Of a stretch of 64,000 nucleotides of DNA, positions 1 through 11,151 are shown in pieces; position 1 is the first letter of the stretch; every line of letters begins with the position of its first letter. Where the stretch lies: contig NC_060254.1 in NCBI RefSeq assembly GCF_921293095.1, positions 59,566,069-59,630,068 on the forward strand. Direction: 5' to 3'. Under the pieces are notes generated by a model. The model made no database searches, had not been told where the DNA came from, and saw only the letters and a list, made by a program, of their open reading frames with translations. This stretch comes from Ischnura elegans (Eukaryota; Arthropoda; Insecta; Odonata; Coenagrionidae). Position numbers and translations under genes: made by a program.

Positions 1-106
1 ATTATTTTTCAATGTTTTATTTCCTTTTGTGAAGGAAAATAATTGTGCTTTTATATTTCGGGGGAGGTCCGGACCCCCCGGACCCCCCCTGGCTACGCCA
101 CTAAGC
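1..106. repeat. right end of a dispersed MITE-like repeat
   Basis: The last 70 bases resemble 22972-23033 and part of 25134-25378: an AT-rich stretch, then a G-run/C-run block, then GGCTACGCCACT. The window starts inside the element, so its left end is not visible. No coding capacity. Probably a non-autonomous DNA element. Confidence 0.5.
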
Positions 107-493
107 TAGTTCCTCCAACTATCGTGAGGACGATCGTTCGCACAATCGTAATTTGAACGGGGCATAGGCGATTAATTCTTTTTTATTATAATGCCTCGTT
201 CAGATAACGATTGTTCCAGCCAAGAGGACTGCACAGAGGAGGCCTAATTGCATCCCAAAGAAGGCTGATTTCTGTTGCCCCTTCGATCGCATTTTAATCG
301 GTTTTCAAAAATGTCCGCGGCGTGGTGATGATTCAAATGCGATCCGTTTTGTTACAATAATTTGCATTATAATGTTTCTCAATGCGGGGATTAGTATTGA
401 AAAGTAACTAATTTGAGAGATCATCATCATAGGTATAAATTTCGTATAATATCCCTATTTATACCTTATTTCTTCGTGAAACTCGAATCTATT

Positions 494-636
494 TAATCTG
501 AGGTTTCAGGCGAGATGGAGTGGAAACGTGACATAATGAAAATGAAAAAGCAGGAGCAATTTCCACAATTTTAAATTTAATAGTACTACCGGATTCGCTT
601 AACAGCATCATCAGGTACCTGCTTTTTCATTTTCAT
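494..636 (-). mobile_element. hammerhead-bearing foldback insertion 1 (Penelope-like, inferred)
   Basis: This 143-bp insertion lies in dispersed repeat X and is flanked by the 11-bp direct duplication TCGAATCTATT (483-493 and 637-647). Inside is a perfect 20-bp inverted repeat: AATGAAAATGAAAAAGCAGG at 535-554 pairs with 618-637. The 41 nt at 494-534 lie outside the inverted repeat as a one-sided tail. The space between the arms holds a hammerhead-like motif on the minus strand. No protein is encoded. Variable-length target duplications and a one-sided tail resemble Penelope-like retroelements. The assignment is inference. Confidence 0.6.
583..618 (-). ncRNA. hammerhead-ribozyme-like motif 1
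   Basis: Read on the minus strand, GTAC (615-618) is followed by the exact core box CTGATGA (608-614). A 3-bp stem II (GCT/AGC) with loop GTTA follows, then GAA, then TCCGGT and A, and finally GTAC (583-586). The two GTAC blocks can pair as stem I. TCCGGT is one base away from a self-complementary stem III, and that change hits the normally invariant A after GAA, so this copy is probably inactive. One unpaired T separates the box from stem II. Confidence 0.5.
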
Positions 637-854
637 TCGAATCTATTCGTTCGTCAGCGATACTGGTGGCGACTTCTGTAAACCCATTTAAATGCGATGT
701 AAAGTAGGTGACAACACTTTTAGAGTCCGACTTCAGGATCCTCCTCTATTGTAATATTCGTGGTTTCAGCAATCGTTCTAACGATATTTTTCAGAATTAG
801 TTGTGTGAATGCATGTCTGGACAATAGTAAACGCAGTTCCGAACGTTGCCACTT

Positions 855-1187
855 TACGATGGTTAGGTAAACGAGGGAGAGGAAGAAAGAAAATTGGAAT
901 ACTTCAATAATAAACGGCTTTCAGGCGTTCCTCAGCGTAATCTTGTCCAAAGACGACGACACTATCTCCAGCTATCCTTTCAGGCGTCTTCATGTCAGAA
1001 GACGCTAACCAGGACTACCCGAAGACGCCAGCAGGATGGCTGGGAAAACTGTCGTTATCTTTAGACAAGAGTACCCGGTGGAACGCCCGAAAGTCGTTTA
1101 TAATTTAATTATTCTAACGATTAAGGTAGGTTTCCATGGAGTACAATCCTATTCTCTTCCTTCCTCTCCCTCGTTTACCTAACATTC
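855..1187. repeat. long imperfect inverted repeat
   Basis: The inner arms 905-930 and 1080-1101 are near-complementary (GGCTTTCAGGCGTTCC against GGAACGCCCGAAAGTC). Further complementary blocks lie inside, such as CTTGTC/GACAAG. The outer arms carry the same LINE-derived sequence in opposite orientations: GGTAAACGAGGGAGAGGAAG at about 865 and its complement near 1160-1180. I see no hammerhead core and no clear target duplication. Confidence 0.5.
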
Positions 1188-1400
1188 TACCCTCGAAGAC
1201 CGTTTTCAACATCCCCTCCCCGCAAAGTACTCGCTCCATCCATACCTTCTGTCTTATCTCATCACTTATGACACTTATCTCATCTAAAAGCTGCCTCTCC
1301 TCACCCACCATATCCAGCACTTTCCTCCTTTCCGTCCACTTCACCTTCTCCATTCTTCGCCACACCCACATCTCGAATGCCTCCGGTCTTCTCTCGTCCT
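1114..1400 (-). pseudogene. RTE-like LINE, C-terminal remnant
   Basis: The minus-strand translation contains MWVWRRMEKVKWTERRK, then a KVWMERVLCGEGMLKTVFEGRMLGKRGRGR-type segment. This matches the C-terminal tail found after the reverse transcriptase domain in many arthropod RTE-like LINEs (EAFEMW.WRRM...KRGRGRPR). The catalytic RT domain is absent. The same family recurs on the minus strand at 27395-28140. The short 3'-terminal sequence GATTAAGGTAGGTTTCCAT (seen on the plus strand) also recurs at 27400 and 56400. Confidence 0.65.
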
Positions 1401-1724
1401 CATTCTAATGTATCGAAAGCCGCTACCAATGTAAATATTTTTTGTAAATGAATATTTTTACAATTTTGAGTTTACATCACAATAAAGTGGTCTGAGCGCC
1501 AAAGTAAACTTAGCTCCCGGTATTAAAAGGGAAAAGCCGACTTGCGTTACACTTAGCTCCCACTCCCTCGAAATAAATTATGGCAATGCGCCAGTACACA
1601 ATGTACACATCCCAATCTCAGGAACAACTTCTGACCGCGGAACTAGATAGTAATTGTAAATCTTGTCGAAGATGTTCTCCTAGCTGTAGGTGGTGGCGGA
1701 AATTGTTTATCGGCATCATTAGTC

Positions 1725-2015
1725 AACAATCCTAAGATTGGTTTGACGAAGGTCTCCATTCCTCTCTCCTATCTGATAGTCTTTTCATAACTTAACCATT
1801 GTAACTCATTCCAGGCAGTCCCTTGCTCTTCTTCCCTTCCATTTGTTCCTCTACGATTGTTTTCATCAGTCTATCATGACTCATTATGTGGCCGACTAAG
1901 TTGTCCCGTTTTCTCCCTAAGGTTTTTAGGAAGATTTCTCATTTCTCCCACTCATATCAGCATTTCTTCATTACTTACTCGATCACTCCATTTAGTCTTC
2001 GTGATTCTTTTTAAT
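1725..2015 (-). pseudogene. LINE-derived remnant, minus strand
   Basis: The sequence resembles 58040-58310, 60640-60822 and 61200-61520. Shared plus-strand strings include TACGATTGTTTTCATCA, CATTATGTGGCCGACTAAG and TTTTTAGGAAGA-like blocks, then CTTCATTACTTACTCG. It appears to be another part of the RTE-like C-terminal/3' region, heavily decayed. No usable frame remains. Confidence 0.45.
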
Positions 2016-2019
2016 TGTT

Positions 2020-3826
2020 ACTATTTAAAAAGAAAAATTCGCTAAACAAATCCATTAAAAAACAGAAGTCACGCTCAAATCTATATTTTATAGAGCATTG
2101 TGTTCATTCCAGAGTCTCTCAAAGTTTAATTTAACATCTTCAATGCTGGGATTTCTTCTCGCTACGGCCACAACCTTTTGCGATTACGGCGTTTTAAGAT
2201 GTACACGGAAAAAGGCCCAAAATCCTGGCTCTCTATCTGACGAGAATACCGATCACAACTCATTCTATCATACCATTCTGCGAAATTACAAGTGAAGTAG
2301 TATCTATAACCGATGATCGAGATTTGAAAGAGCGCGATATTTAAACTGCCTTTGATATTACATTCAAACGATTTAACTCCTCAATCATTGCATTACAGCT
2401 AATTAATTTGTGCATTTGAGCTAATACAGACCGGAGCATCAATTTTTAATAATTGATAAGTTTAAAAAAATATCTGATGCCTTCCTAAATATAAAGGACA
2501 CCTCATTTTCAGCGAAATGCTGCGCAAAAATTATTAGCCAGTAGCTTAGTTGACAAAGAAAAAGTTTGCAGAGATTTGCGTTGCTTAAAATAATTTAAGT
2601 GGCATGAAAAATTTGTTTTCAGAAAATCGCTAATAACATATGTGGCTTTCTTATATCAAAATTGCAAATTACTGGAACAAAAACTACGGGAATACCAAGC
2701 ACTTAAATGTAAGCAACCTGATTTCACGCAAAATATGGGTATTTTTTTAGAAATAAATAAGAACAGGAAGTACTAAGGAGCCAAAGATTTTTCAAATTAA
2801 ATGATGCTACGTGGAAATAAATTGTATTTCGTATTCTTTTTTTGCAATAAAATTGAATGCTTCGTTTAGACGCTACAGCTCTTCAAACTCGGGTGTCCTG
2901 CTTTTTTTACAGGCAGTAGTTGGCTACACTGCTCCTAAAGTAAATTTGCATCCTGTAGAAAATTATTCACGTACAATTCAAATGCCAGCTAAGCCTGGGG
3001 TTTCCTTTCTGTGGCTAAGTAATTATCAATCGGAGTCAAAAGAAGAACGAAATTTCTATATTTATAAAACCATAGTATAATACAAAAAAGGGGAATAAAG
3101 CTTATTTTTTCTCATAGAATTAGGAATATTATAAGCAAGCGAATAATTACTTACATACGAAAGGAATGTGAAAGATTTAGCGGAAATAATAAATTCTGCA
3201 GGAAAAACATTGAATTTACATGCGTATAAATATTAACTCCTGCATACGAATTTTAACAAAATCGATTACTGATATTCACAAATTAAATTTTCAATTTGCG
3301 TGAAAAATAAATTCAAAATTGTGAATCGTAATGGGTTCATAGAAATTAATTCTTTCCCTGCGAGCTAAAGGAATAATACTAGGTGGGTTATTTTTGGAAG
3401 ATTTTTTCCTCAGTCACGGTGACAATAACATTAATAAATTCTTAAAATCAAATACAAATTAACCTTATAACAATTAAAATAACTGCTGGAATCAATAGAG
3501 TTAGAAATCCCAACGACCTGATCGTAAATAGTTCCTTGTGTTTATCAAAAGGGTTCAGTGCAAATATTGATCAAAATCGATGTGCTTTGATAGGAAGTTA
3601 GCAAACACAACATTTAGAATGGTAATACCAATAAATACTATTTAACAGGCCAGAAATATGTATGTTTTTGCATTAAAATAGGAGAGCTTTGAAGGCGGTC
3701 ATTCTAATCTTAGTATATGAAGCATGTAATAGAATTTTTTACATCCGTTCATCCTCATATTCACCTCTTCCTTGTTTGCTCAGTCCCCACGATGATTTGA
3801 ATAAAATAATATACCGTATTCTTTCA
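2020..3826. other. AT-rich interval, nothing recognised
   Basis: Short open frames such as 2811-3080 show no family motif and have the composition of chance ORFs. I see no inverted repeat with flanking duplication and no tRNA-like box. Ordinary intergenic or intronic DNA. Confidence 0.5.
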
Positions 3827-4090
3827 GTGTTAAGCCTCACTTGGCGCTCATATTTATTTTTACGACGGGAGCCGCTAGTATGCTGAGATCATCAGCGCCT
3901 TCGTTTGAAATCCAAAGGGGACGCCAGCAACACCTGACGGCATGCAGGAGAACTACCAGCTAGAATGCTACACAAACGTCCACGAGAGATGTCGCCAGCG
4001 TCTTTCGAGGGAAACTCTACCACTGAGTATGCTGAGTGGCTCCACCGACTCTGCTACGGAAGAAAGACAGCGATACTACAGCAGTGCAGG
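3827..4090 (+). repeat. dispersed repeat Y, copy 1
   Basis: About 140 bp at the left end matches 4862-5000: GTT(A/G)AGCCTCACTTG, ATTTATTTTTACGA(C/A)GGGAGCC, then GCG(C/T)CTTCGTTTGAA(A/T)TCCAA and a block with GACGCCA(G/A)CA. No protein is recognised. The two copies lie in the same orientation about 1035 bp apart. Confidence 0.55.
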
Positions 4091-4289
4091 CGCGTAGCTA
4101 GGAATTGGGTAGTTTCCTTCGTGAAAAAAAACGAAAGGCATTGATTATGATTCGTTACCCACCAGTTTATTCATAATATCTTAATATCACATAATAATTA
4201 CATAATATTCCTATAATTACTTAATTCTCATTATATTCCAATCATTCTCATTTTGGCATACTCTTATCCATCCAATCAGGTAGGCAAAA

Positions 4290-4660
4290 ATATTAGAAAA
4301 AAATTAGGTGCAACTACAATAATGGGGGATATGGAAATTATGGGAAACCCGCCGGGGTAAATCTACATCTACACAATACCCCGCAAACCGCCTAAAACGC
4401 GTGTGGCAGGGGGTAAGCGGGGGCGAGGAGGTGCGGGTGCCCTTCCCCAGAAAAAAATTGTAGAAAAAAGGTAAGTAGTTAAAAGTGGTGAATTTTACGG
4501 ATTTCTGAGGGCATTTATGGCTTTATTAATCCGTACACTATTGTATAAGTAATATTTATCCAATTAAGTAAAATGGATTAAATTTAAAAATTTCTCTGAG
4601 CTCTGGGGGGGGGGGGGGGGGTTATTCCCCAAACCCCCCCCCCACGCTGCGTCACTGCAC
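4290..4660 (+). repeat. dispersed repeat Z, copy 1
   Basis: This matches the reverse complement of 23305-23575: TTAGGTGCAACTA, GGTGAATTTTACGG against GGTGAGTTTTACGG, AAAATGGATTAAA(T/C)TTAAAAATTTCTCTGA, and a terminal G-run/C-run block ending near GCGTCACTGC. The long poly-G at about 4608-4621 is a low-complexity part of this end. It is probably a non-autonomous element. A LINE tail at 4362-4415 lies within this copy. Confidence 0.55.
4362..4415 (-). repeat. CR1-like LINE 3' tail fragment
   Basis: On the minus strand this reads GTGGCAGGGGG-related sequence in complement, then GCGGTTTGCGGGGTATTGTG and a GTAGATGTAGAT end. The same tail occurs at 24290-24367, 36520-36571 and 61122-61195. Only the last ~50 bp are present, and they sit inside dispersed repeat Z. 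Confidence 0.5.
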
Positions 4661-4861
4661 CAGTGGATACTATAAACTTAAAAGTGAGCTCCTAGGCGTA
4701 CCACGATAATAAATGAGTATATAATAATTTAGGGACGGAAGATTAGATAGAAAATTCTTGAATGGTTTTCAAGGAAATCATGAATTAGGAATTTCTTCCT
4801 CTGGACACCGTTCGCTCAGCCTCGGCTTTTATTTGAATTTTAAAAAATTAACCGTATTATT

Positions 4862-5150
4862 TCAGCGTTGAGCCTCACTTGAAGTTCACATTTATTTTTA
4901 CGAAGGGAGCCACTCGTATGCCGAGTTCGCAAGCGTCTTCGTTTGAATTCCAAGATAGACGCCAACAGCACCAAGCGGCATCTGAGTTAACTGCCAGTAC
5001 CTAATGAATTTAATCTTCCACGAAAGATGTCGCAAGCGTCTCCGCTTACATTCACGATCCACCTTCGCGAGGCCCAGTATCCACTGTATCAAAGACGTCG
5101 CAGCACATTGCCGGAGGCAATCCAGGATTTCTCCACTATAGAGGAGAAAC
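4862..5150 (+). repeat. dispersed repeat Y, copy 2
   Basis: The left ~140 bp match 3827-3968. The rest contains several GACG(C/T)(C/T)GC-type words but no family motif. The minus-strand open frame at 4898-5152 shows no known domain and is not considered coding. Confidence 0.5.
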
Positions 5151-5159
5151 ATGTAGTAC

Positions 5160-5930
5160 TACGAATTCGTTTTTAACAGAAATCACCATTATTCTAAGAG
5201 ACAAAATGCTTCCAAATCGTTTACACAATTAATTTGAAAATTTGACCTTCGGAAACGCAAGTAAAAATATGTTCTTACTAGTTGTGATTGTATTCTATTT
5301 CGACTCCCTAATTTCTTATAAATTACTAAATATATTTCCATTTGGCAGGATAATGATACCAAACTTCCATGCATAACAAAATTTCCAAAGGAACAAAATT
5401 TGCAATACGGAATCAACATTTAAATGAGCAACCTGATCGTAGATATTTCGAAGGATGGAGAAAAGCATACGTTATAATAATCATTATAAATGAGAGAATT
5501 CATGACATGGTGGCGGTAAAAACTAGTACAACCAATCAGCCTAAAAAGGAGCTACAAGAAGTGGGAATAAATTAATATTTAATTATTTAGGGCCGACGAT
5601 TAAATAGGCTGACGATTCTCAAAGGACGTTCAGAGAGTTTAGGAATTACAAATGACGCCATAAAATTTATAATTCGTTTTCTTCTAATATTACAGCCCGT
5701 ATGTACGATTTCTGTGGTTAATTCATCAATAAGCGTAAATTATGATAGATCAAAGTAGAACTTTTGGGGACGTAAGTGCAATATATATAGCTAATTCATC
5801 AATACGTTTATTTCTTCGTGATCATAGAGAAATTTTTCAAAAAAAATATTACCAAAGCCCGTAAAGCAAGCTGAAAAAATCATGAAAAATAGCGAAATGA
5901 AATCGGGTCAAAAACAGAGGAAAAATGTCA
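5160..5930. other. AT-rich interval, nothing recognised
   Basis: No family motif, terminal repeat or RNA box was seen. Open frames here are short and lack recognisable domains. Confidence 0.45.
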
Positions 5931-5934
5931 ACAG

Positions 5935-6010
5935 TCCGCCAGATGGAATCGAATACGGGGCAAAACGAACGAAGCAGCGTAAGCACCGAGGCACTCTAAC
6001 CACCTAGTAT
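5935..6010 (-). repeat. tRNA-derived SINE B, copy 1 (head region)
   Basis: On the minus strand, GGTGGTTAGAGTGCC fits a box A and ATTCGATTCC fits a box B of the internal pol III promoter. The sequence between them (GCTTACGCTGCTTCGTTCGT) is shared with 38693-38758. The acceptor stem is not conserved, so this is a SINE head and not a functional tRNA gene. The AT-rich body downstream on the minus strand runs towards about 5830. Confidence 0.6.
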
Positions 6011-6378
6011 TTATTTCCTATATGCAGGTTGTAATGGTACGTTCCATAAATATTGATTATTCACCTCTATTTCTAAGCTCATTTCCATTGCAACTTTGCT
6101 TTTATGTATTCATTAATGACCTACTGAAACTTTGCCGGCACTTATATCATAAAGTGTTTTTTCCTAATATTAATAAGAAATAATATCTTTATGGAGTTAT
6201 ATTAAAAAATTAACCTTTTTATAGGTTAGCTACCTTGTGTAATTACCAAGTTCGCATACATAACGTTAATATTAACCATTATTTCATAGCATAAACTTTG
6301 TCGTTGGATGACCTTCCGTGGGCCAAAATAATGCAGCCAAACTCTGTATGTCTTTTCTCCCACGACGATTGTCTTCAT

Positions 6379-6552
6379 CAGGGCCGGATTTACCGTAAGA
6401 CAAAATAGGCCCGTGCTTAAGGGCGCCTTCTGTCACCTGATGCGAGTGGCTATACCTTATCATAAATAAAAATCGGGGAGGGGGTGTCTCAAGTGAGGAG
6501 AGTGGTCAATGGAGAGGTGCCTATTGCGTAATTTTGGGTACATCCGGCCCTG
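6379..6552. mobile_element. short MITE-like element with GGGCCGG termini
   Basis: The ends CAGGGCCGGAT and ATCCGGCCCTG are inverted copies enclosing 174 bp with no coding capacity. The flanking 8-mers GTCTTCAT and GCCGTGCT do not match, so no target duplication can be shown. Termini of this type occur again at 16673-17301. The surrounding DNA (GACGATTGTCTTCATCA) is LINE-derived. Confidence 0.45.
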
Positions 6553-6559
6553 GCCGTGC

Positions 6560-7860
6560 TCGAGAGTATCACTTCAATGGCTTCATTTCTAGCGTATCTC
6601 TTGTTTCTACGCTATATTCCCTCATCGACGACCACGTTGTAACGTTTTCTATTTTCTCTTCAATGGACTCACAAATACAGTTATTACACAGCATAAACAA
6701 ACTCGGGAGCAAAAACACATCCGCACGCCACAGCTATTACAATCCCACTCCCCTTACACTCAATCCCGCGCCGTCAACAACAACAACAATGCCCCACTCC
6801 ACCTCATGTGTTGTCATCTCAGCAAGAAAATTAATGTTGCGCTATGCACTGATTAAAAATTGCATCATAATGTAGAAAGAGATGCTACATTCAATGGTGC
6901 CAATAGTTGTTCGATAAAAATTATAACAAAAGCTATAAAAAATATTTCCTTAAATTACTGTTAGAAACGTGTATTTTTTTACTTTATCTTCTTCTCGCAA
7001 TTGTTGCCTTACCGTTGCCTGTATTGAATGGAATCTTCTGCACAAAATTCTTCATACTATTTTCTCTTTGAAGGTTTTCACCAATTTTACAGTAATTGAG
7101 TTGAAATGTTGTTATGCCGACGTAACACCCTTTAGGACAAGAAAATTTTGATGTTTGCATGGTAAAAAGTAGTCGCTTACTAAGTTTGGTTTCTTACGTC
7201 GTAGGTCCCCATATGCTCCGTATCAAATTTGAAGAAAACTACAAAATTATTTTTAATGAAAAAATCATTAATTTACATCAATTCTGAAGGGAGTTACAAG
7301 GTTTTGATCTTAAGAAAAAATATTACGGCGCCGCTGGGCCGGGCTTCTTGGTTTTTCTTGCGCACAGAGGGAACATTCTCGGGCGGAAAAGGAGCTTTTT
7401 GTCAATGTAAACTATGAAATATATATCTAATCATTTAATATCCTGAACAGAGAATACTCAAACGTCGTAATAGCAATGTTTTTATTTCAATACATCGATA
7501 GACGAAAGCAAGCAAATTTTAACGGCTTGGAAATAAGACGCAAATTTCGCCTTGGGTGTTTCGGCCCCGCCGCAGAAACCTAGTAAGAGAATATCTCATA
7601 ATCTGTGCGAATCACTACCCCTTCCAGTGCATGCCTTTTACAAAAGGGGGCTTTGGTTTTACCTCAAGTTCCGTTGATAGGGTACCATAAAACATCTGCA
7701 CCAGAAGCGACCCTAGCCGAAGGGGCCGGGGAAAGAATTTACGAAGGCGTTCAATTTGTCGTTGCATCTTTTGGAGTGAACAAGTGTTATGTGGTCTGCT
7801 GAATTTGAGAGCTGTGAGGTGTGTTTTACACTTATCTCTGCCGTAATGCGCCCAATCACC
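6560..7860. other. interval without recognised genes
   Basis: It contains a LINE-like fragment just after the MITE (ACTTCAATGGCTTCATTTC) and then AT-rich DNA. Open frames at 6534-6875 and 7605-7802 show no family features. Confidence 0.4.
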
Positions 7861-9294
7861 ATGTCCGATACAAAGAAGAGAAGAAAAGGTGAGAAGCTCA
7901 GAAGCCGCGAAAGACAGTTGGTGCTCAAAGTCTTCTCATACTTCAGGAAATCTCTCAGCATTAGTGGGGCCTACAGAGAAACTTCGAAGGCTACTGGGTG
8001 CTCAGAGTCCACTGTTTACAGAGTGAGAAAGAAAAGCTCCCGTGGTCCATCGGTAATTCCTTAAAAAATTAAAGAAATTAGACAGCCTTACAAAAATTCG
8101 AGAGTAGTGATTTTCGACGATTTTGTGAGCTCGGGAATTAGAAGGAAGGTACATGAATCCTTCGTGAAAAAATATTCCTCCGACTTAAAAATCCATCTTA
8201 TACTCGGTAAATATGGATAGTGATCTCTCAGATTACAAAAGGACTGCACTATATCGTCTTATTTTGGGCATAGGCTTCGTGTACGAACGCAGGGGAAAAG
8301 AAGCATCCTAATTGAAAGGGATGATATTATTCGTTGGCGGCACAATTATTTGAGGCAGCTAAAAAAATAACGTCGCGAACACAGGACGTATTCGCAGACG
8401 AAACTTGGATTAATGTTCGGCAAACAGCGAACATGACTTGGCGAAACAAACAAATAGAAACTCCGCGTCAAGCTTTCCTTGCTGGACTAAATACTGGGCT
8501 TAAGGCCCCCAACTTCCCGAGGAGGAAGATTTGCAATCATACATGCAGGGACGGAAAAAGGGTTCATATAAGGAGCATCGCATGTGTTTCTGTGCAAAAA
8601 GAACTCGACGAATGAGCATGACGAAGGTTTGAGCACTCAATTCTTGCAAACCTACCTGAAGCATCAATCATAGTATCCTCCTATCACTCTAGGAAAGTGG
8701 AATCCTTGCCTAATACCAGCTGGAGGAAAGAGAACATTAAGGAATGGTTGGCTGGTAAAGAAATTAGCTTTGATGATGACAGCTTGAAAAGAGATCATTT
8801 ATTTACAATAAACCAAGTACGGGAAAATTTTGAAAAATTTAAGGTTGATGAATTAGCAAAGGAATACGGCTGTATGTACAGTTATAAGAATACCACCGTA
8901 TTATTGCGAATTAAATCCAATTGAGATGGTTTGGGCTCAAGTGAAACATTACGTCAGGCTGAAGAATTCAACGTTCAAGAAGACTGAAGAGGAAAAACTG
9001 ATAGCAGAAAGCTTTGATACTATTACTTCGGAGAACTGAAAAAACTATTTTGAGCACGTGAAGGAAGTGGAAGAAGACATGTGGCATACAAAAAATTTGC
9101 TGGATGATATAGAGGAGTTGATTGTTCGCTTGACATCCTCTTCATCATCTCAGTCGACATCGTCTTCAATCGAGGAGCCAAGGCCACAGCTGAGCTCATC
9201 CCGCTTCACTGCTAAACGAAAAGGTATGGAAGGACTATTACCATTTATTACATTGTTTGTGTTTCTGCTGATTACGACGCTCGTGTACTATTAA
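7861..9294 (+). pseudogene. IS630/Tc1-like DDE transposase, decayed
   Basis: A lysine/arginine-rich start MSDTKKRRKG at 7861 is followed by a helix-turn-helix segment with CSESTVYRVRKK. After a decayed stretch, VFADETWINVRQT supplies the first catalytic Asp of the DDE fold. Then come TPRQAFLAGLNTGLK, a segment with SSYHSRKVESLPNTSWRKENI, and, in a shifted frame near 8912, ELNPIEMVWAQVK, the usual site of the third acidic residue. The C-terminus is Ser/Glu-rich. Stops and frameshifts separate these blocks, so it cannot make a full protein. The order matches an arthropod family of IS630-like (Tc1-related) transposases. I found no terminal repeats around it. Family assignment is good, function none. 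Confidence 0.7.
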
Positions 9295-9299
9295 TCCTC

Positions 9300-10828
9300 A
9301 GGCGAGTAGTATTTATTGAGATTTGAAAGATTATTGCTATTCATAATTTATCTGCGTCACAAATTGCATCAAAACGCTGGCCAAACGATAGCCAATAAAT
9401 CGAAGAGGAGAACTAAGCTTAAAAACATGAGCATTAGCCCTAATAGGTGCGTGTGTAGGCAATGCGCTCAAATACTTGTATTAAATTTTGTCAGTAATGT
9501 TCTTTACTTACCTAGTTCTAAAATTTTGCTGGGTGAAAATAATTCTGGTGGTGGTGAATTATTTTACTAACATAATTACGCATACATATATTATAGTTTC
9601 CTTTTCATCGAGGTTATTGCGTTTTGTCTCCTTGCATGAGTCAATAATTTTTGGATCCACACTGGTATGAGAGAAAATTTCAAATAGATTATGGATGGTT
9701 TATCAAGTTGGACGTTCCATGGTTAATCTTTGGAGGAAAGGAGAAGAGTAATAATAAGAATCGGCTACGACTTATTCCTGACGGTCTATTCGATTTATCG
9801 TTGCGTTTTTATTGACGCTCTACGTAAATTAAGGCACGTATGAATGCTTAGAAGGAAGGTATGTATCAATAAGATCATATTTCTTAGGACACACATCTCA
9901 CAGCTTACGTCAGTGGAAATAGACGTTTCACTTACAGTAAATTTTCGTGATAACATTGAAAAGCCAATTATCCGTCTGATATAACCATCGCCGTCTTATA
10001 CAACATCGCTTTTAATGTAATACTAGCCAGAGCCAAAAAATATTGCATAATATGGAAGGGATAGAAATTTTGTCGCATTCAGAAGTGACGATAAATTTTA
10101 TTATCCTTCACTTTATTGTTACCTTTTACATTACAGATTATTCATTATTCAGCTTGTGCATTGAATAAGTACATACATAAAAGAACAAAAGACTTTTCCT
10201 TTTACATTGCAGGAAAGGTATTTTAGTTACCCTAATAAATTCTTAATTTACGCCGTTTTCGTGCGATCCCAAACTCCTTTTTAAACTACACCATTTTGGC
10301 ACTCTATCCTGTGTGGTTGCATACCATGTCAGGATGCCTTCCGGCGGAGCGGAAGCTTGGCAGCACTGTTCTCCATAAGGCCAGTACAGTCAACTAAATG
10401 TGGAACGCTCTATAGACCCTATGAGGGAGTAGTGTAGAGAACTGCCATCTAGAGGACTCTGAATACGACCTGCGACTTCATTCCTATTCCATCATTGGCG
10501 CATGCGCAAATAGCGTGTAAATCCAGGCCCCACACCGCGCCATTTTCATTTCAAGCATACTTATATTTATATGCTCAAGAACATTGCAATGAACCTTATA
10601 GGGTTCTTGGATTTGCTTATTGCCGTTGCTCATTATTACTTCGGAAAATAAAATGGAAAATATTACGCCCTGACGAGGTGAACCAGGACGAACAACGTGC
10701 AAAATATACATGCTTACTATTATCTTGCATTAAAACAAGTGAGATGAAAGATGACGCCTCGGGACTTCGGTTATGGCATGCTATGCTAACGCTAATGTCT
10801 ACAGATTCTAATTCCACATGCTTCTCAA
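9300..10828. other. interval without recognised genes
   Basis: Mostly AT-rich. At 10498-10507 the palindrome GCGCATGCGC lies in a more GC-balanced stretch and resembles an NRF-1/Ewg promoter motif; the same word recurs at 53534-53543. The open frame 10495-10851 has no recognised domain and runs into the MITE at 10829. Confidence 0.35.
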
Positions 10829-11143
10829 CATGGGCGTACCCAGAAACATAACTAGGAGGCGGGGAGGGAAACCTAGCCGTGGTCGTTCAAGCTGTAACTT
10901 TTTTGCTCAGAAAAGGTTGATGAAAGCAAAATTTTATGGAATTTATGATAGCAATTCATTAGATCTTATAATTATTTGCTTGAAAAAATAATTATTTTTA
11001 TTTTCGTTCCATGTCTTATACAAATATAATTTTTCTTCAAAAGGAAAATTTGTTCATAACTTTTGTTTTGAACTAAATTTATTTTCGCTTCTAAGAGGGG
11101 CAGTTCCCCCTCCCCCCCCCCCAACCCGCTGGGTACGCCCATG
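10829..11143. mobile_element. hAT-like MITE, 315 bp
   Basis: Perfect 15-bp terminal inverted repeats CATGGGCGTACCCAG (10829-10843) and CTGGGTACGCCCATG (11129-11143) are bordered by the exact 8-bp direct duplication CTTCTCAA (10821-10828 and 11144-11151). An 8-bp duplication is the hallmark of hAT-superfamily transposition. There is no transposase. A C-run precedes the right end. The exact flanks suggest a fairly young copy. Confidence 0.85.
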
Positions 11144-11151
11144 CTTCTCAA

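Larger units (their letters stand above)
240..790 (+). repeat. dispersed repeat X, copy 1, interrupted
   Basis: This copy aligns by eye with 32829-33240 and, in its middle part, with 58758-58978. Shared landmarks are CATTTTAATCGG, a run around CGGCG(T/C)GGTGATGA, CGTGAAACTCG and AAACCCATTTAAATGCG. The alignment is broken at 494-636 by an inserted element; the uninterrupted version of the site can be seen at about 33064-33085. No reading frame is recognised. The family is unknown, but it gives a reference for the empty site. Confidence 0.6.

Noticed and set aside
4604..4640. Poly-G/poly-C run as a G-quadruplex regulatory site
   Set aside because: It is the end of dispersed repeat Z, whose other copy has a similar but shorter run. 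Low complexity is enough to explain it.
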